Shown here piece after piece: positions 1 to 11,068 of a DNA stretch of 64,000 bases. Position numbers and translations under genes: made by a program. The notes under the pieces are model-generated. The model worked only from the letters and a program-made list of their open reading frames with translations, made no database searches and was not told where the DNA came from. The stretch's first letter is position 1; every line of letters begins with the position of its first letter. The stretch spans positions 76,386,278-76,450,277 of the forward strand of contig OX375873.1 of the NCBI GenBank assembly GCA_947359465.1. Direction: 5' to 3'. This DNA comes from Metellina segmentata (taxonomy: Eukaryota; Arthropoda; Arachnida; Araneae; Tetragnathidae).

Positions 1-1447
1 AGATTTATTATTCAATTATTTACCATTTGATTATTTAGTTATTTATTAAATAATTATTTATTTAAATAAAATAACATTTAAGGTACCGTTCTGGTGCAAA
101 ATTTTCCGCAGATTTCAAATCCGTTGAAATTTTCAATTTATCTTTAACTATCCCGATTTTAAAAAAATAAATGAAATAATGCCTGCCAAAATTTTTTGTT
201 TGTTTTGCTTCCCTCCTCTCGAATTGGTTAGCGCAGGAAATGAAATGTTGCCGCTACAAGAGAAAAAACGTTCCCCAACTGTTTGAGACCGTTATGACGA
301 TCCGCTAATATTCGTTACGTTCACAAACAACCCTCTCTAGGAAATCAACGCCATCTGTTTCCATAAACAACGTTTTTGTGACTTCATCCACAGCTACATT
401 ACGGCTGCTAGATAACAGCTCCGCTTTCTTAGGAAACCGTGGCTTTTATGAAGATGACGGCCAAAGTTAACGAATCATACAACAGATAAATCAAATTTCG
501 TTGTCATGGTATGAATCTAAACGGACTTTCCTTCATTGGCATAGGGTTGCCTTAAAGGCTGGATCAAAATATCAAGGTTATAATGTTTGGTGACAAATCG
601 CTGCTGCGCCGGAGGCAACATCTTTGTCCTTGGATATATTTTTTTCTTGTGTATCCAGCCTGCTCAGCACATGTTGTGGAAATTTTAGAAAACTTCTCTT
701 TGATACCAGAAAAACTTGCAAATTTTATTTTTGTAAATATTGAATTTGTTTAATATGCTGCAGAACTTAAAAACAACTCTAATTTAAAAAAGCCATACGT
801 GAATTATAAAATCTAATTGTTGTGTGAGCTCATTTCTTTTACTTTGTTGATTCTTTTAAAGTAAATGCTTTTTTTAGAAATACGAAAATAATACACAACG
901 AACCCTTTCGATCGATTAGATACAAGATTGTTGATACCGTGTGTGAAAAATTATTTGAACCAAAAAGAACATATCAAAATATTTTTAACACACAATATCA
1001 GGTACAGCCGTCAAAAAAAAAAAAAAAAAACCGACTCACCCGCACACTTAATCAATTTTCATCGCAGAACAAAACGGAAGGTAGCAATCGATAGGGATTA
1101 ATGTTTTGTACAAATATCAATGTTTAAAATTTGTCTAAGGGAACGGTCTTCATAATTGGGTACTTGCTCTGAAAATTTCAATCCGAACACCCATCTTTAA
1201 TCACAAATTTGGATTCCCGACACAATTTCAGGCGGAAATAAAAAAAAGTTTATCAATTTTATTGGATCTTTCACCAATTTGTAAGTGTTTGAAAATTAGA
1301 TCCTCTAATGTTCAATTAGTGTCTCGCGTATTTTATTATATTTGCTAAAAACATAAATTTTCTTGGCAATTATTTTTCCATCCTTTGCTACTCCCAACAC
1401 TCAAACACAATATATAAAAGTTTAATTATTAAACTATATTTACATTT
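1..1447. other. AT-rich intergenic DNA with repeat debris
   Basis: No credible coding region. Bases about 80-165 carry a phrase (fraction reading tttccgcagatttcaaatcc) that recurs near 7005-7070, 37370-37510, 37730-37770 and, inverted, near 53395-53430. All of these lie in or near the Helitron family described below, so this stretch is probably old Helitron sequence. An A-homopolymer lies at about 1013-1030. Nothing else is recognisable. Confidence 0.5.
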
Positions 1448-1449
1448 TT

Positions 1450-1847
1450 TTATCAACTTTGAGGCTCCGCCTCCTGTTTGTTTACGCTCGCCAAAATTAA
1501 AATTACCAATGGGATCAAAGAAAAAAATTTCAAACGAACTAATGAAATCAAACGACTTTGACGTATTGTGAAAGAACTTTCTAGAATAATCAAAATGAAA
1601 ATTTAAATTTTCCGTTTGCCGAGATTGCCATGAAAACCACAATAATCGTAAATACAAATGGTTGTCTTAACCTACCGTAACTCGTTACATTAAATTTTAA
1701 AAATCGGGCTGGTCTATAAAATCGCAAAAAAATTCGTACTACATGTGTGCCAAATTTCATTAGTGTGAATGCCATAAATTCGTCAGGGCACAACTTCATG
1801 ACACACACACACACACAAGAAAAAACTTTACTTTATAATAGTAGAGA
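1450..1847 (-). mobile_element. Helitron-like element, minus orientation, degraded 3' end
   Basis: Read on the minus strand, the 5' end is TCTCTACTATTATAAAG at 1847, preceded by A and starting with the TC expected of Helitrons. The same start is seen at 38114 and 42840. The other end, near 1450-1475, has a GAGGCTCCGCCTC hairpin-like block resembling the 3' hairpins of related copies, but a clean CTRR terminus is not visible. The body contains a (CA)n run at 1799-1816. No Rep/helicase ORF is present, so it is non-autonomous. Confidence 0.5.
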
Positions 1848-1920
1848 TTGACAGAAAGAGGAAAATATTCCCTATCAATATTTGTCATTATCTGAGATGC
1901 TGTCTTTGATGTCTTGAAAA

Positions 1921-2769
1921 TCTATATATATATATATAAAACTCTAACGTGCGTGGACCCGAAATCGACGTTATTTGTGTATCGTCGAATGGCAACAATC
2001 AACGTAAATAAAATAACCCAGATATTTTGAATTATTGCTGTTTTCAAATTTCTGCCGAGGTCAATTTCAATGCAAAATATGGAATTAAATTGTAATATTT
2101 ATGTTTGAACTAACTTTTTATTTCTTCCTTTTATGTAAGAGTACTTTAAACGCAATTTTGCCACCCGGTATCTGGCCCCGTCAGAATTAATGTCTACTAT
2201 TTTAATTTGATTTAGAATTCCGTGTTTGGGTATTTGAGTTGACTGCGAGATGTTGCTGACATATTTGAGGATTCCCAAGTATTATAAATATGTGTTCTTT
2301 TTGTTAATAAATCATTATTGTCTTTGTCAATATCGTTGAAAAGTCTTTTGTCGCATTATTCTATTTCACAATATATTCAGGAAGTCGAAATTCAACACGT
2401 TTGAATAGATACTAAGTGGTTTTTTTTTTCTTCAGAATTTTCCATTTTTTTAAGGATTGGAATTTTATTTTTGTTTGCATTATGTGTTCCGGTATATTAC
2501 CTATTGCAGAAATATTATTTAGGAGTTAGATTTTAATGATGTCTAATTCCTGCAAAATATCACTAGACATGGGTAACTTTGTAGCGGTATATGTATATTT
2601 CGACCAACTTTCCTTAAATATTTGATTGAATACGCAATGATTTGAAGAATTGTTTCATAAAAATAAATAAAATATACAAATCAAAACATGTTTAATTACG
2701 GTGTATCAAAAAGTTTAAAAAAAAGCACTATTACACACCGCAGAGCGCTAGCCGGTGCAGCCCGGCTAG
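1921..2769 (+). mobile_element. Non-autonomous Helitron, both ends visible
   Basis: It starts TCTATATATATATATAAAA after an A. It ends in a GC hairpin (GCCGG-tgca-GCCCGGC) followed by CTAG, with host T at 2770. TC at the 5' end, a 3' hairpin plus CTRR, and insertion between A and T are the Helitron signature. Internal sequence from about 2155 to 2690 is shared with 15921-16700 and 61930-62110, so the three belong to one sequence family despite different 3' ends. There is no coding capacity. Confidence 0.7.
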
Positions 2770-2890
2770 TAGTAAAATAAAATACTGAATACAAGCATAT
2801 AGATATGGAAGAAGGCATACATAAAAAAATCTAGTATAATCCTTTATCGAAAAAAATCTAATGACTCATAGATTAGATAAAAAAGTTTGG

Positions 2891-4009
2891 GGTACAGCTA
2901 CACTCTACGTTTATGAGTTATGGCAACGACTTGGCGTTTTTTTTGGCGCACTTCTAGTAGCGAGTTACGATAAATTAAGGCAACCCATCTTTCGTTTCGG
3001 TTGTTATGGTTTTCATGGCAACCTCGACAAACGAAAACTTTCAATTTTCATTTTGAATATTCTAGAAAGTTCTTTCAAAATCCGTTCAAGTCGTTTGATT
3101 TCATTGATTCGTTTGAAATTTTTTCTTTCCTCCCATTGGTTATTTTGATTTAAAAATATCCTTTGATTGCATTGGTCGTTTCAATTTTTTTTTCTTTGAT
3201 ACCATTGGTTTATTTATTTGTATTTCTACAGTTGTGGAATTTTTATTTCATTTTTATTTTTTTTCACGGCAGAGTTCTGACATGTATTGTTTTTCGCATT
3301 TGTGGAATATTCTTGTTTCGTAATTTTTTTTTCTCGGTACCGTTCTGATGTATCAGGTTGTATTATTTCTTGCTTTTTTTCTTTTAAAAATCTTTTTATT
3401 TTTCAACTTGCCTCTGTATTTAGTGTAATTGATAAGTTTCATGGTGATGTAGCGGTCAATATAACTTAGAAGCATTTATGAATGCTGAGTATAATCTTTC
3501 TTTTCTTAAAGGCTCTACATCAAAACCTGGCAATACCAATTAAAAAAGAATATAAATTCTTGCAAACGAAAGATTGTTGTTCTGCTTATGATTCTGATTT
3601 AAAAAAAGCAGTTGAGCAGCAGTTCTGTTGTAGTCAATATGTTCGTTCTTTGCATGCAGTAATAAAAATTATTACTTGGAGATATTGCTTGTTTTCATCT
3701 CTTGTCTTGTAGCTCCAAGAGAGCTACAAAAGTATTCTTTACCCAACATTCATAGCTTAGTTTCTCTGCTGGTTCACAAATGTGTTTTGATATGTGCTTA
3801 AGTTTACTACTTTTTGTGAAAGTTTTTTAAAATATTCTTTTCAAAACGTTCTGAAAATGTTCAAAAAGTGTGTTGTAAAAAGAAAAAAAGTTTTGACAGT
3901 AAAAGAGTTAGGAAATAATTCTTTCCTTGGCGACTTTAGAAGTGCGCCAAAAAAAATCAAATCGCCAAAGCCGTTGCCACCGCTCATAAACGTAGACTGT
4001 AGCTGTACC
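2891..4009. mobile_element. TIR DNA element, GGTACAGC family, copy 1
   Basis: It has long inverted termini. The left end reads GGTACAGCTACACTCTACGT and the right end, inverted, reads GGTACAGCTACAGTCTACGT; similarity continues for roughly 90 bp through a TTTTGGCGCACTTCTA block. It is 1,119 bp with only short, unconvincing ORFs, so it is non-autonomous. No clear target duplication is left around this copy. A second copy at 52265-54044 has a perfect 8-bp duplication. The superfamily is unassigned: GGTACAGC ends with 8-bp TSDs do not match a family I can name with confidence. Confidence 0.7.
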
Positions 4010-4649
4010 TTTTAAAAACATTACATGCCAAAATTTTAGGGTTAATTTCAAGTTTTTTGTACTGTGAGGATTAGCTTTGTTATGCTATGTGTAGCTAGCT
4101 ATAAAACGATGGGATTATGTTTAAAAGGAATTTCCATAAATCAAATATTTTAACATTAATTCGAAAAGAAAATTTTCAAAATGTTTTAATTAATTTGAAA
4201 AATGGTATTAAAATTTAATGATATGATATTCTATTCGATTTTAGTAATGACACTTACAGTTAGCTGTTATCATAAAATTATATAAGAACTTACTTTATTT
4301 AGATTATACAATTAAGTTATTTATAATTGCTTTCAAAACCTACCCAAAATATTTTAATAGAATGAAAATTAGTAACAGCTGTGTGCTTTTTAATTTGAAA
4401 ATTTTAGTGAAAATTCATTGAAAATTTTGGAAAATAGTCTACTGCTTCATCGTGTTATTAAAAGTATGTATATTATTCAAACCATGCGTAAATAACAAAA
4501 TCAACAAACATTGTGACTTTCAAATAGAAATACTTTTTTTATTGATCTAAAAGTATTTCGTTGTAGATATGTTTAAATTCGAGGGAACCAATTTCTTTCG
4601 TTACAAATAAAATTTAGTTCCTTGGATACATTTAAATTTCTCATCAGTC
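4010..4649. other. AT-rich spacer
   Basis: I see no gene or recognisable repeat. TTTATT at about 4538-4543 is a minus-strand AATAAA, about 110 bp past the stop of the H15-domain gene, and could be its polyadenylation signal. Confidence 0.4.
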
Positions 4650-5132
4650 CTATTCTAATATAATATTCGATCTTTCGCTTTCTACTTCAAATTGGCCAAT
4701 GTCAGAGTCTTCGATTGTCACTACTGGGATGGTATTTCCTGGAGAAGTTTCATCAACGTTTAAAATGGCATTCGGTGCAAAATCTTTTAAGTCATTCGAG
4801 GGAAGATTATCTTTGATTTTATGAGTTTTTTTCACTCCAACGTAGAGACGATGCGACGGTTTGGTAGACGACAATTTTATCATCGATGGTTCTTTTACCA
4901 CATATTTACCATTCGTCCTGACAAGATTCCCTTTGTCCACAAGACTTTTGAAAATACTTTTAACCTCCGGATGGTTTGAGAGCCCATCTTGTTTGGAATT
5001 CAGAAATTTCTTGATCCCAGGCAACGTACTTCCTCTATTGTCAACAGCATCGGAAACGGCTTTTAGAATCCATCTCCTTACTTTGCTTTTCCACAGATTC
5101 GGATTGCCTATTTTGCTCTTTTCAGTTCTCAT
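4650..5132 (-). CDS. Small linker-histone-like (H15 domain) protein
   Basis: A 160-residue ORF with a true ATG (complement of 5130-5132, context AAACATGA) and no intron. Residues about 15-66 fit the H1/H5 winged-helix fold: a basic first helix containing RRWILKAVSDAV, a GSTLPGIKKFL segment, an aliphatic helix with IFKSLVDKGNLV, and a closing GKYVV strand. This resembles the linker-histone globular domain that binds nucleosomal DNA. The C-terminal part is not the Lys/Ala/Pro-rich tail of somatic H1. It turns acidic near the end (EDSDIGQFEVESE). It could be a germline or male-specific linker-histone variant, or another H15-domain protein. The function is inferred from the fold only. The frame is intact over 480 bases in AT-rich DNA and a possible polyA signal lies downstream near 4540. 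Confidence 0.65.
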   Translation of the reverse strand: MRTEKSKIGNPNLWKSKVRRWILKAVSDAVDNRGSTLPGIKKFLNSKQDGLSNHPEVKSIFKSLVDKGNLVRTNGKYVVKEPSMIKLSSTKPSHRLYVGVKKTHKIKDNLPSNDLKDFAPNAILNVDETSPGNTIPVVTIEDSDIGQFEVESERSNIILE

Positions 5133-6479
5133 GTTTGTAATATTTGGATATCGAGATGGATTATCTACTTTTTTTTCAACAGCAGGTAAAAGCGAATATT
5201 ACTGTTATTTGAAATCACGATAGGAAAAAAATGAGTGCAGAATTGGAAATCGAAAACGAGATTTAAATTAAGAAATATTTTGTATATTATCAGTGCAACT
5301 CACGCTCACTCGCTACATGCATTTCTTGAGAGTGTTATCATAATCATGCAGTTTACATTGTCTTTATTATAAATATTTTGTAGCACAGAGAAAGTGTACT
5401 GGTAGACAACTAAAAACTACTTAATAAACATGCGCAAACTAGTCGGTAACATGCAACGTGAATAAAATTTAGCACGATGTCATATTGATTTTGATATTTA
5501 GGTTATATATTAGGATATAACGAGCTCTTGGTGACGGCCTAGGGTCAATTCCGAATAGTAGGACCAGAGGACAACACCTCGTAATTTTGAACCATGATTA
5601 GATGACGAGGTAAATACCTGAGTTGACCTCCCCCCTCCTTTTCAAACAACCCACAGCCAATAGAACATCAGAGGACAAAACCTCGAAATTTTGAACCACG
5701 ATTTGATGACGAGGTAAACACCAGAGTTGGATTTCCACTCTTCAAATTTCCACACCACAGACAAATACATTTGAGGTCACGACATATTTAACGCGCACCA
5801 ACTCCCATGTACAAGACATTCTTTTGGTTGTATCGTGTCTTGAACTCGTAACCCTTACTGATCAAATTCGTTGAAATGGACAAGAGCCTCTCAATGAAGG
5901 TACGTAATGAAATGCAGGGTTGTCATTGACGGTATGACAAATGGAAGGCCGCAGTTAGGGATCTGTTATATACATGCAAGCCCAGATGGAATAGTTGAAA
6001 TGATTGTAAGGAAATGGACGCAAGCGTGCAAACAGCATAACAAAGTAACACCATAAAATAAATGATTTTAACCAAACATATTATAAGAATTAGGTTATCT
6101 TAGGATTACGAACAACTATCATATAAACACCTAGCTCTGTTTGCACTTTCCGTAGCATTCGAGAATCCAATTTGCTACCCTCGGAATGTCTTTACAGATA
6201 ACACTAGTTATTGGTTTTGTTACATGGCCTGTATTGAGATTTGCGAATCTCACTTCAGCACCGGATAATCGCAAACATACACACTTTCAGCATTCAGAAT
6301 TCCTGATACTCAACTTTTTCAGATCAACCGTAGCTCGTGAATTATTAAGTTATTGATGCCTTTTCTTAACACGTAACTGTTCAAACGATTCACCTTGCTT
6401 GACGCAGGTTTGCGTAGCCGTGTGGTGGACCCAAAACCTGCCTTGACTACCGATAAGGCAGACAACGACTATGTTTCGC
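5133..6479. other. Intergenic DNA with a degraded dispersed repeat at 5521-5800
   Basis: From 5521 to 5800 a block of about 110 bp is present twice in tandem-like order. Its key words are aggacaacacctcgtaattt and gatgacgaggtaaa. Related text occurs at 51530-51610 and 55440-55580, ending in a phrase of the type gatttaa(c/g)g(t/c)gcacca. It resembles a repeat I recall from spider genomes, but this is memory and not a match I can run. I see nothing coding in the rest. Confidence 0.45.
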
Positions 6480-6710
6480 TCGATCCCACCTACATTGGAC
6501 CATGGCCGAACGGGGCTCGGTGCTATTTTCAGATGAAAGCTGCGTCCAGTCTTTCTTTCTTCATTGGAGGAGCACTCCCCATCCGTGTCACCCTTTATTT
6601 AGGATATATCAGATTGCACTGTGTGACTTAGGGAGGTCCTCAAGTGGGAAAAAAGAGAGGAACAGGCCCCTGCTCGAAAAATCCTCTGACCGCACTGAAA
6701 GGCTACACTA
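6480..6710 (+). pseudogene. Possible Tc1-like transposase fragment
   Basis: One frame contains RGSVLFSDESCVQ, which matches the conserved block around the second aspartate in Tc1-family transposases (typically W..VLFSDES). Only about 30-60 residues look related; the flanking reading is broken by stops and no terminal repeats are visible. This is a short relic if real. Confidence 0.35.
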
Positions 6711-6729
6711 CTCGCTAACCCCCGGTGAT

Positions 6730-7145
6730 TGCTACGAATTCGCAAACCAAATGGGAATTATCATAAATGGGAATTCGTAGCCTATTGGATAACAGCCATC
6801 ACAACGTTGCCCGTGGTATTGGTTTGCTTTGTAAAAACCAAATGGGAATTCGTAGCCAATTGGAGAACACCACGGGCAACGCCGTGATAGCCTCGTTATT
6901 GTCAAATGCAGCCAAATTCGAATTGCGAAGACATCCAATCGGCGTGACGTCACAATCTGTTGCGAAAATATGGAAATTTAATTGAAAAATAAATCTATCT
7001 GGTGTAAAATTTTCCGCAGATTTCAAATCCTTTGAAATTTTTAATCTATCTTTAACGATCCGGATTTTACCAAAAATAACTAAACAATGCCAATCAAAAT
7101 TTTTTTTTATTATTTGTTTTGCTTTTCTTAGCTGGAATCATTTGA
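6730..7145 (-). repeat. Helitron-family debris (minus orientation)
   Basis: It contains several copies of a phrase reading caaatgggaattcgtagcc and a cgttgcccgtggt block. These recur at 43060-43190, 53680-53880 and 37320-37350 inside better-preserved Helitrons. The hAT-like element at 7152 is inserted in this sequence: its flanks join to give text resembling 37570-37620. Confidence 0.5.
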
Positions 7146-7509
7146 GGGCAGCAGGGCTCCTAACAGGTTTAAAGGTCTAAAAAGGTGACAAAAGTGACTA
7201 ATTTAACCAAAAAGGTGACAAAAAGTGACTAATCAAGCAGAAAAAGGTGACAAAAAGTGACTAATCGAGCAAAAAAAAAAGTGACAAATAACAATAATGC
7301 TAACTATATTCAAGTATAAAGATAGAAAATAAAAAGATCCTCTCCTACCCTTTCTTTGGAAGGATATTTTCATTTTCTTAATTAAAAAGTACATCATTTT
7401 AAAATATTAACATAAAAATAAAAAAATTGTAATGATGATTTTTTAATTTGTTCATTTTTGACACGGCTTCAAGAATTTCTTCCTTTCCTTTGAAAGATTA
7501 TGTCTCATT

Positions 7510-7880
7510 TTTTTATTTTTTTTTGTTGAAAATGTCTGAAATTATTTTTGTCTTTTTCTTCTTAATAGAAGAATGTGCATTTTTTAAAGTCTATCTTTGC
7601 TGACCAGCATCATCTGAGACTTTTGTCATTCCTTCAATCATTGCCTAAGCAAGTGCTGCTTAAAAATTTTTTTTCATCGCCTTCTTGAGCCTATCATTGG
7701 CTTCCTTTAATGATTTTGAAGCACTGTCCAATATCTCATTCTCTTCCTTACGCATAATTTTAAGTTTTCGTTCGTCTTCTTCTATCACCTTTCTGTTCTC
7801 TGCCAGCTGCTTAAAATTTTTTTTTCTCTGCTCTCAGTCTATCTTTTTCTTTCCTGTCCTTCTCTAATTTTTCTTGTGCC
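7510..7880 (-). pseudogene. Relic coiled-coil ORF inside the hAT-like element (copy 1)
   Basis: This is the same Lys/Glu-rich helical sequence described at 30901-31280, but more damaged. A deletion around 7660-7672 removes several codons and introduces a stop, and the 3' part has a length change in a T-run near 7510-7525. It is homologous to the other copy and almost certainly non-functional here. Confidence 0.5.
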
Positions 7881-7897
7881 TCATGTTTTATATCTTA

Positions 7898-8110
7898 CTA
7901 GGGGGCTCCGCCCCCTGATCGCTGCAATCCCATTTGGTTTGCTTCGCAAACCAACATTACTTTCGCAGAGTGCATCTCTTGGACAGCGAAACTATCTGAA
8001 TAATTCGTATAATCCTGATTTGACTTTCCGGTCTATGAAGTCACAGCGAGGGCTTCGCCCTCTGCTCGCTTTCGCTCGCAGACCCCCAGGGATTGCCACG
8101 TAATCCCTTC
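7898..8110 (-). mobile_element. Helitron 3' fragment inside hAT-like element (copy 1)
   Basis: On the minus strand it ends GGGGGCGGAGCCCCCTAG followed by T. This perfect GC hairpin plus CTAG is a Helitron 3' terminus of the same style as 15877-15895. The same insertion is present at 31292 in copy 2, so it predates the duplication of the carrier. A 5' TC end is not recognisable. Confidence 0.5.
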
Positions 8111-8492
8111 GCAAACCAATACTTTTGCAAGTAATTTCACTCTTTTTTACTCCAACATTTAATGCACCCTGAACTAATAGCCGCATCAGTAAAAACCTTC
8201 TGCATCTTGTTCCCTGTACAATTTTAAGTAATCTGTGTTAATCTCATAACTTTAGGTTCTGTACTTCGTACTTTCTCCGTAAACCTTCTGAGAACGAAGT
8301 GAAAAAAGTGAGCCCTTTTCCTCGCCAAATAAAAAGAAATAATTTTTATGGTAATTGTTGCTGCAATAAATTTAATATTTGGCAAACCTGATAGTCAAAA
8401 ATACAACCCACAACTGAATGCGAAACCTGCTATGCGAACTAAAAAATACGAAATTTGTGTGACTAACTTTTGATTGCATCGAATTTATTTAA

Positions 8493-9408
8493 TGAACCAA
8501 TTTTTTAAATAATTGTACCATAAGAAAGAGTGTAATGTAATGCATTCAGTGATGTTCTCAAATTTAAAACTCAAATTTTCAACAACACATTTTCATGACA
8601 AACATATTTTCAACTTTGTATCATGTTTGGCTTCTTTATTGGAATGTAGTCAAGGAAATACTTTCGCTCTGCAATTCAATGTTCAAGCAACCTTTCAGCA
8701 GTTGGATTTAGGCTTAGCCACCTGCTTGAACAATGGCTTGATGAAATGGTGAGTGGGAAGTTTCGTCTTCTTGAATTTGTTTGTATTTTGACCAACGCTT
8801 AGGCCACTGATTAAAAAATCTGTGAATACCAAAAACTAGTTAAGACACATGTTCCCCTAACACTTGTAGACCTTTAAGAAAAGCATTATGTATTGTGTGA
8901 AGATTACATGTCTCAATGTTAATTAGTTATTTTTTTTTCAGGTAGAAAGTAATGAGTCATTAATCTTTTTAAAAACTGACTTTCACTAAACAAAACCCTC
9001 AAGAATTTGTAATAATCAACTTCGATGATAACAGAGAATGATTTTCAATTCGTTCGCAACGCTCCTTCAATATTTAACCCTCTAGATACAGAGACGGCCG
9101 AAATTTTTGCAATCTCTGGTTACGGAGGGGTTTGGAATCTTTCAGATCTCAAGCTCCTGAAGAAACGGCTGAAGTCCATTAAGATTTCCAAGCCCTCATT
9201 TCTGTGCCACGAAAAGAGCAGAGCGGGAATATCCTCTGTTCCGTAGACAGGAATGTTGGGGTTCTCGATGGAGAGCTTCGAGTACTTAGAATGTGTAAGA
9301 GGTTGATGATCTATCCCCTTAAAAACTTTGCAGAAGACACCTTCGAGTGTAAATTATCATACATATTGAAGATTCCAACAGCATTTCAGTGTTTACCCTA
9401 ACGTATAT
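8493..9408. other. Segment present only in copy 1 of the hAT-like element
   Basis: Sequence on either side aligns with copy 2 (31890 and 31903 onward), but these roughly 900 bases have no counterpart there. The stretch 9025-9400 has an open frame without a recognisable domain. The breakpoints lack clean TSDs or TIRs, so I cannot tell an insertion here from a deletion in copy 2. Confidence 0.5.
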
Positions 9409-10289
9409 ATACCTTCTAGACATAATCAGACCCACAATAGAAACTGCACCATGTGATGACAAAGGTACTAAACGCATTACCTCTCCTCCTGGGTTAACGT
9501 TGAGTTAATATCAGCTTGATCCGTCCGGTCTCTTGACCTCTCCATTCTCGTCTTATTCCAGAATCCGAAAATAATACGGGTCTGTTGAGACCGCCCTCAG
9601 ATCTGTGTATGGAGGATGTTATCCCCCCTTTTAAGTGACCACTGGCATCGATCACCATTTACGAGCTGTCAGGATCTGACCTCCTAGAGGGTTACTCCTA
9701 TTGTTCGAACCCTGTCGACCGGTGATATCTATCTTGCGCCAAATGATACGCCACACAATACTATGAAAAGAAAATGTTAGTCGTAAATGCCACTCAAGTT
9801 AGGTAATTAGGTAAGAGGGGTCGGACATGCAGATGGCCCTGCTTCCATTAAACTTCGTCGCTTCGTTTTACTGATAGCCTTTTCCTCTGGGAAAATTTCC
9901 AGAACTTGCTGCTAATACACCGCGGGCAATGTGAAGTATCCTTTTAAAATTGAAAAGGTACGCTTTTGAATCCATTCTTGCAGTGCAATGTAGCGCATTT
10001 CGAAATTGAATTCATACAAACCCTGTTTTTTTTTTATAGAGAAAATGAATTTTTTGTACTGTGCAAACATTTTTTTCTTCTCTAAATAAAATTTAAGAAC
10101 TTAAAACCCCTGAAAAGGTGACAAAAAGTGACAAATTGTCAAAAAGGTGACAAAAAATAAAAAGGTGACAAAAGGTGACGTGTTAGGAGCCCTGGGGCAG
10201 GAAATGGAATCTGTGATTTCTTGACAACGAAAGTCTCATATTCGTATGAGAAAAAATAAAAAACTGTGGATACATCACATTGTAGTGAC

Positions 10290-10735
10290 GGCTGGCTGAC
10301 CAATAGGGAGGGGTTGTAGCACGAGTGAAGTAGTTGTTGTTGATGACAGGATGTCTTCCAGTGCAGTAGATGTGCTGACAGTAGAAATATGTACCATTGA
10401 CTGTGCGCCAGCTACCATGTTGTTTACCCCTTTTAGATAACGAATATCATGGTAAACTGACCTATAAAGTCTAATTACCTGGTTTGTCTAGGGGAACACT
10501 TGTGCTCTTTCTGACGAAATGCAAATGTCAGCGGTTTATGGTCTGTAAATAAAGTGAAAGAACGGCCTTCCACCATGTTTAGAAAATGCCCGATGCCCTT
10601 GTAAGCAGTAAGCAACTCTCTATCATAAGCGCTGTACTTTTGTTGGGCAGGGGTCAGCTTTTTTTGAGTGAAAAATAGAGGTTGCCATCCTTTGATGACT
10701 TGCTGATGTAAGGCTGCCCCCTGTGACATTCAGCC
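10290..10735 (-). pseudogene. Gypsy (Ty3-type) RNase H relic
   Basis: The minus-strand frame 10729-10475 holds the RT-RNase H linker region of a Gypsy polyprotein: LTPAQQKYSAYDRELL, FTLFTDHKPL (catalytic-Asp block) and a FRQK...SPRQ ending. Past 10475 a stop follows, and the next conserved stretch of the family (a DIRYLKGVNN-like block) continues in a shifted frame to about 10290. There is no LTR, RT core or integrase next to it. It is a short dead fragment. Confidence 0.75.
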
Positions 10736-11060
10736 ACCCACATTCTCTTCATAGAGCCCCCCCCCGTCCCTGCTATGCTCGACCGAGGCCAACGAAAAGA
10801 TAAGGTCTGGGAAGTATTTCGTGACGTCACAACGGCGGCTTAGAAATCTCACATCGCTGTTTTCTAGTGTGGGACAATTTATTATTTCAGGTAATTTATT
10901 TTAAATATATAAAAGTACTTCAAAAATAAATATGCAGTTAAAAGATAGCATTTTGTTGTTAATTTTTCTTGAGTTCATTAGTAACATATATTCCTATTAA
11001 TTTTTATTCAAAACAGAGAAAAATAACCTTTATTTTTAAAGAATAAATATGATTGCATAT
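10736..11060. other. Spacer
   Basis: No gene is seen. A C-run lies at about 10758-10767 and a tgacgtcacaacggcgg block at about 10822. The rest is AT-rich. Confidence 0.3.
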
Positions 11061-11068
11061 ATATTTCA

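Larger units (their letters stand above)
7152..10194. mobile_element. hAT-like non-autonomous element, 6-bp TSD, copy 1
   Basis: The termini are CAGGGCTCCTAAC at 7152 and, inverted at 10194, CAGGGCTCCTAACAC. Both ends carry arrays of a subterminal motif (aaaaggtgacaaaaagtgac). The flanks are gggcag at 7146-7151 and gggcag at 10195-10200, a 6-bp duplication, which hAT relatives with short TSDs can make. There is no hAT transposase inside. It carries a relic coiled-coil ORF (about 7510-7880, minus), a Helitron fragment (7898-8110, minus) and a 0.9-kb segment (8493-9408) absent from copy 2 at 30665-32681. The length is 3,043 bp. Confidence 0.75.

Noticed and set aside
2861..3712. Chain of 60-95-codon plus-strand ORFs
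   Set aside because: They fall in the non-coding body of the GGTACAGC TIR element, have biased Phe/Ile composition from T-rich DNA, and match nothing.
6732..7026. Minus-strand ORFs 6732-6953 and 6799-7026
   Set aside because: They are translations of the repeated cgaattcccatttggttt phrase found in Helitron copies; the repetition explains the open frames.
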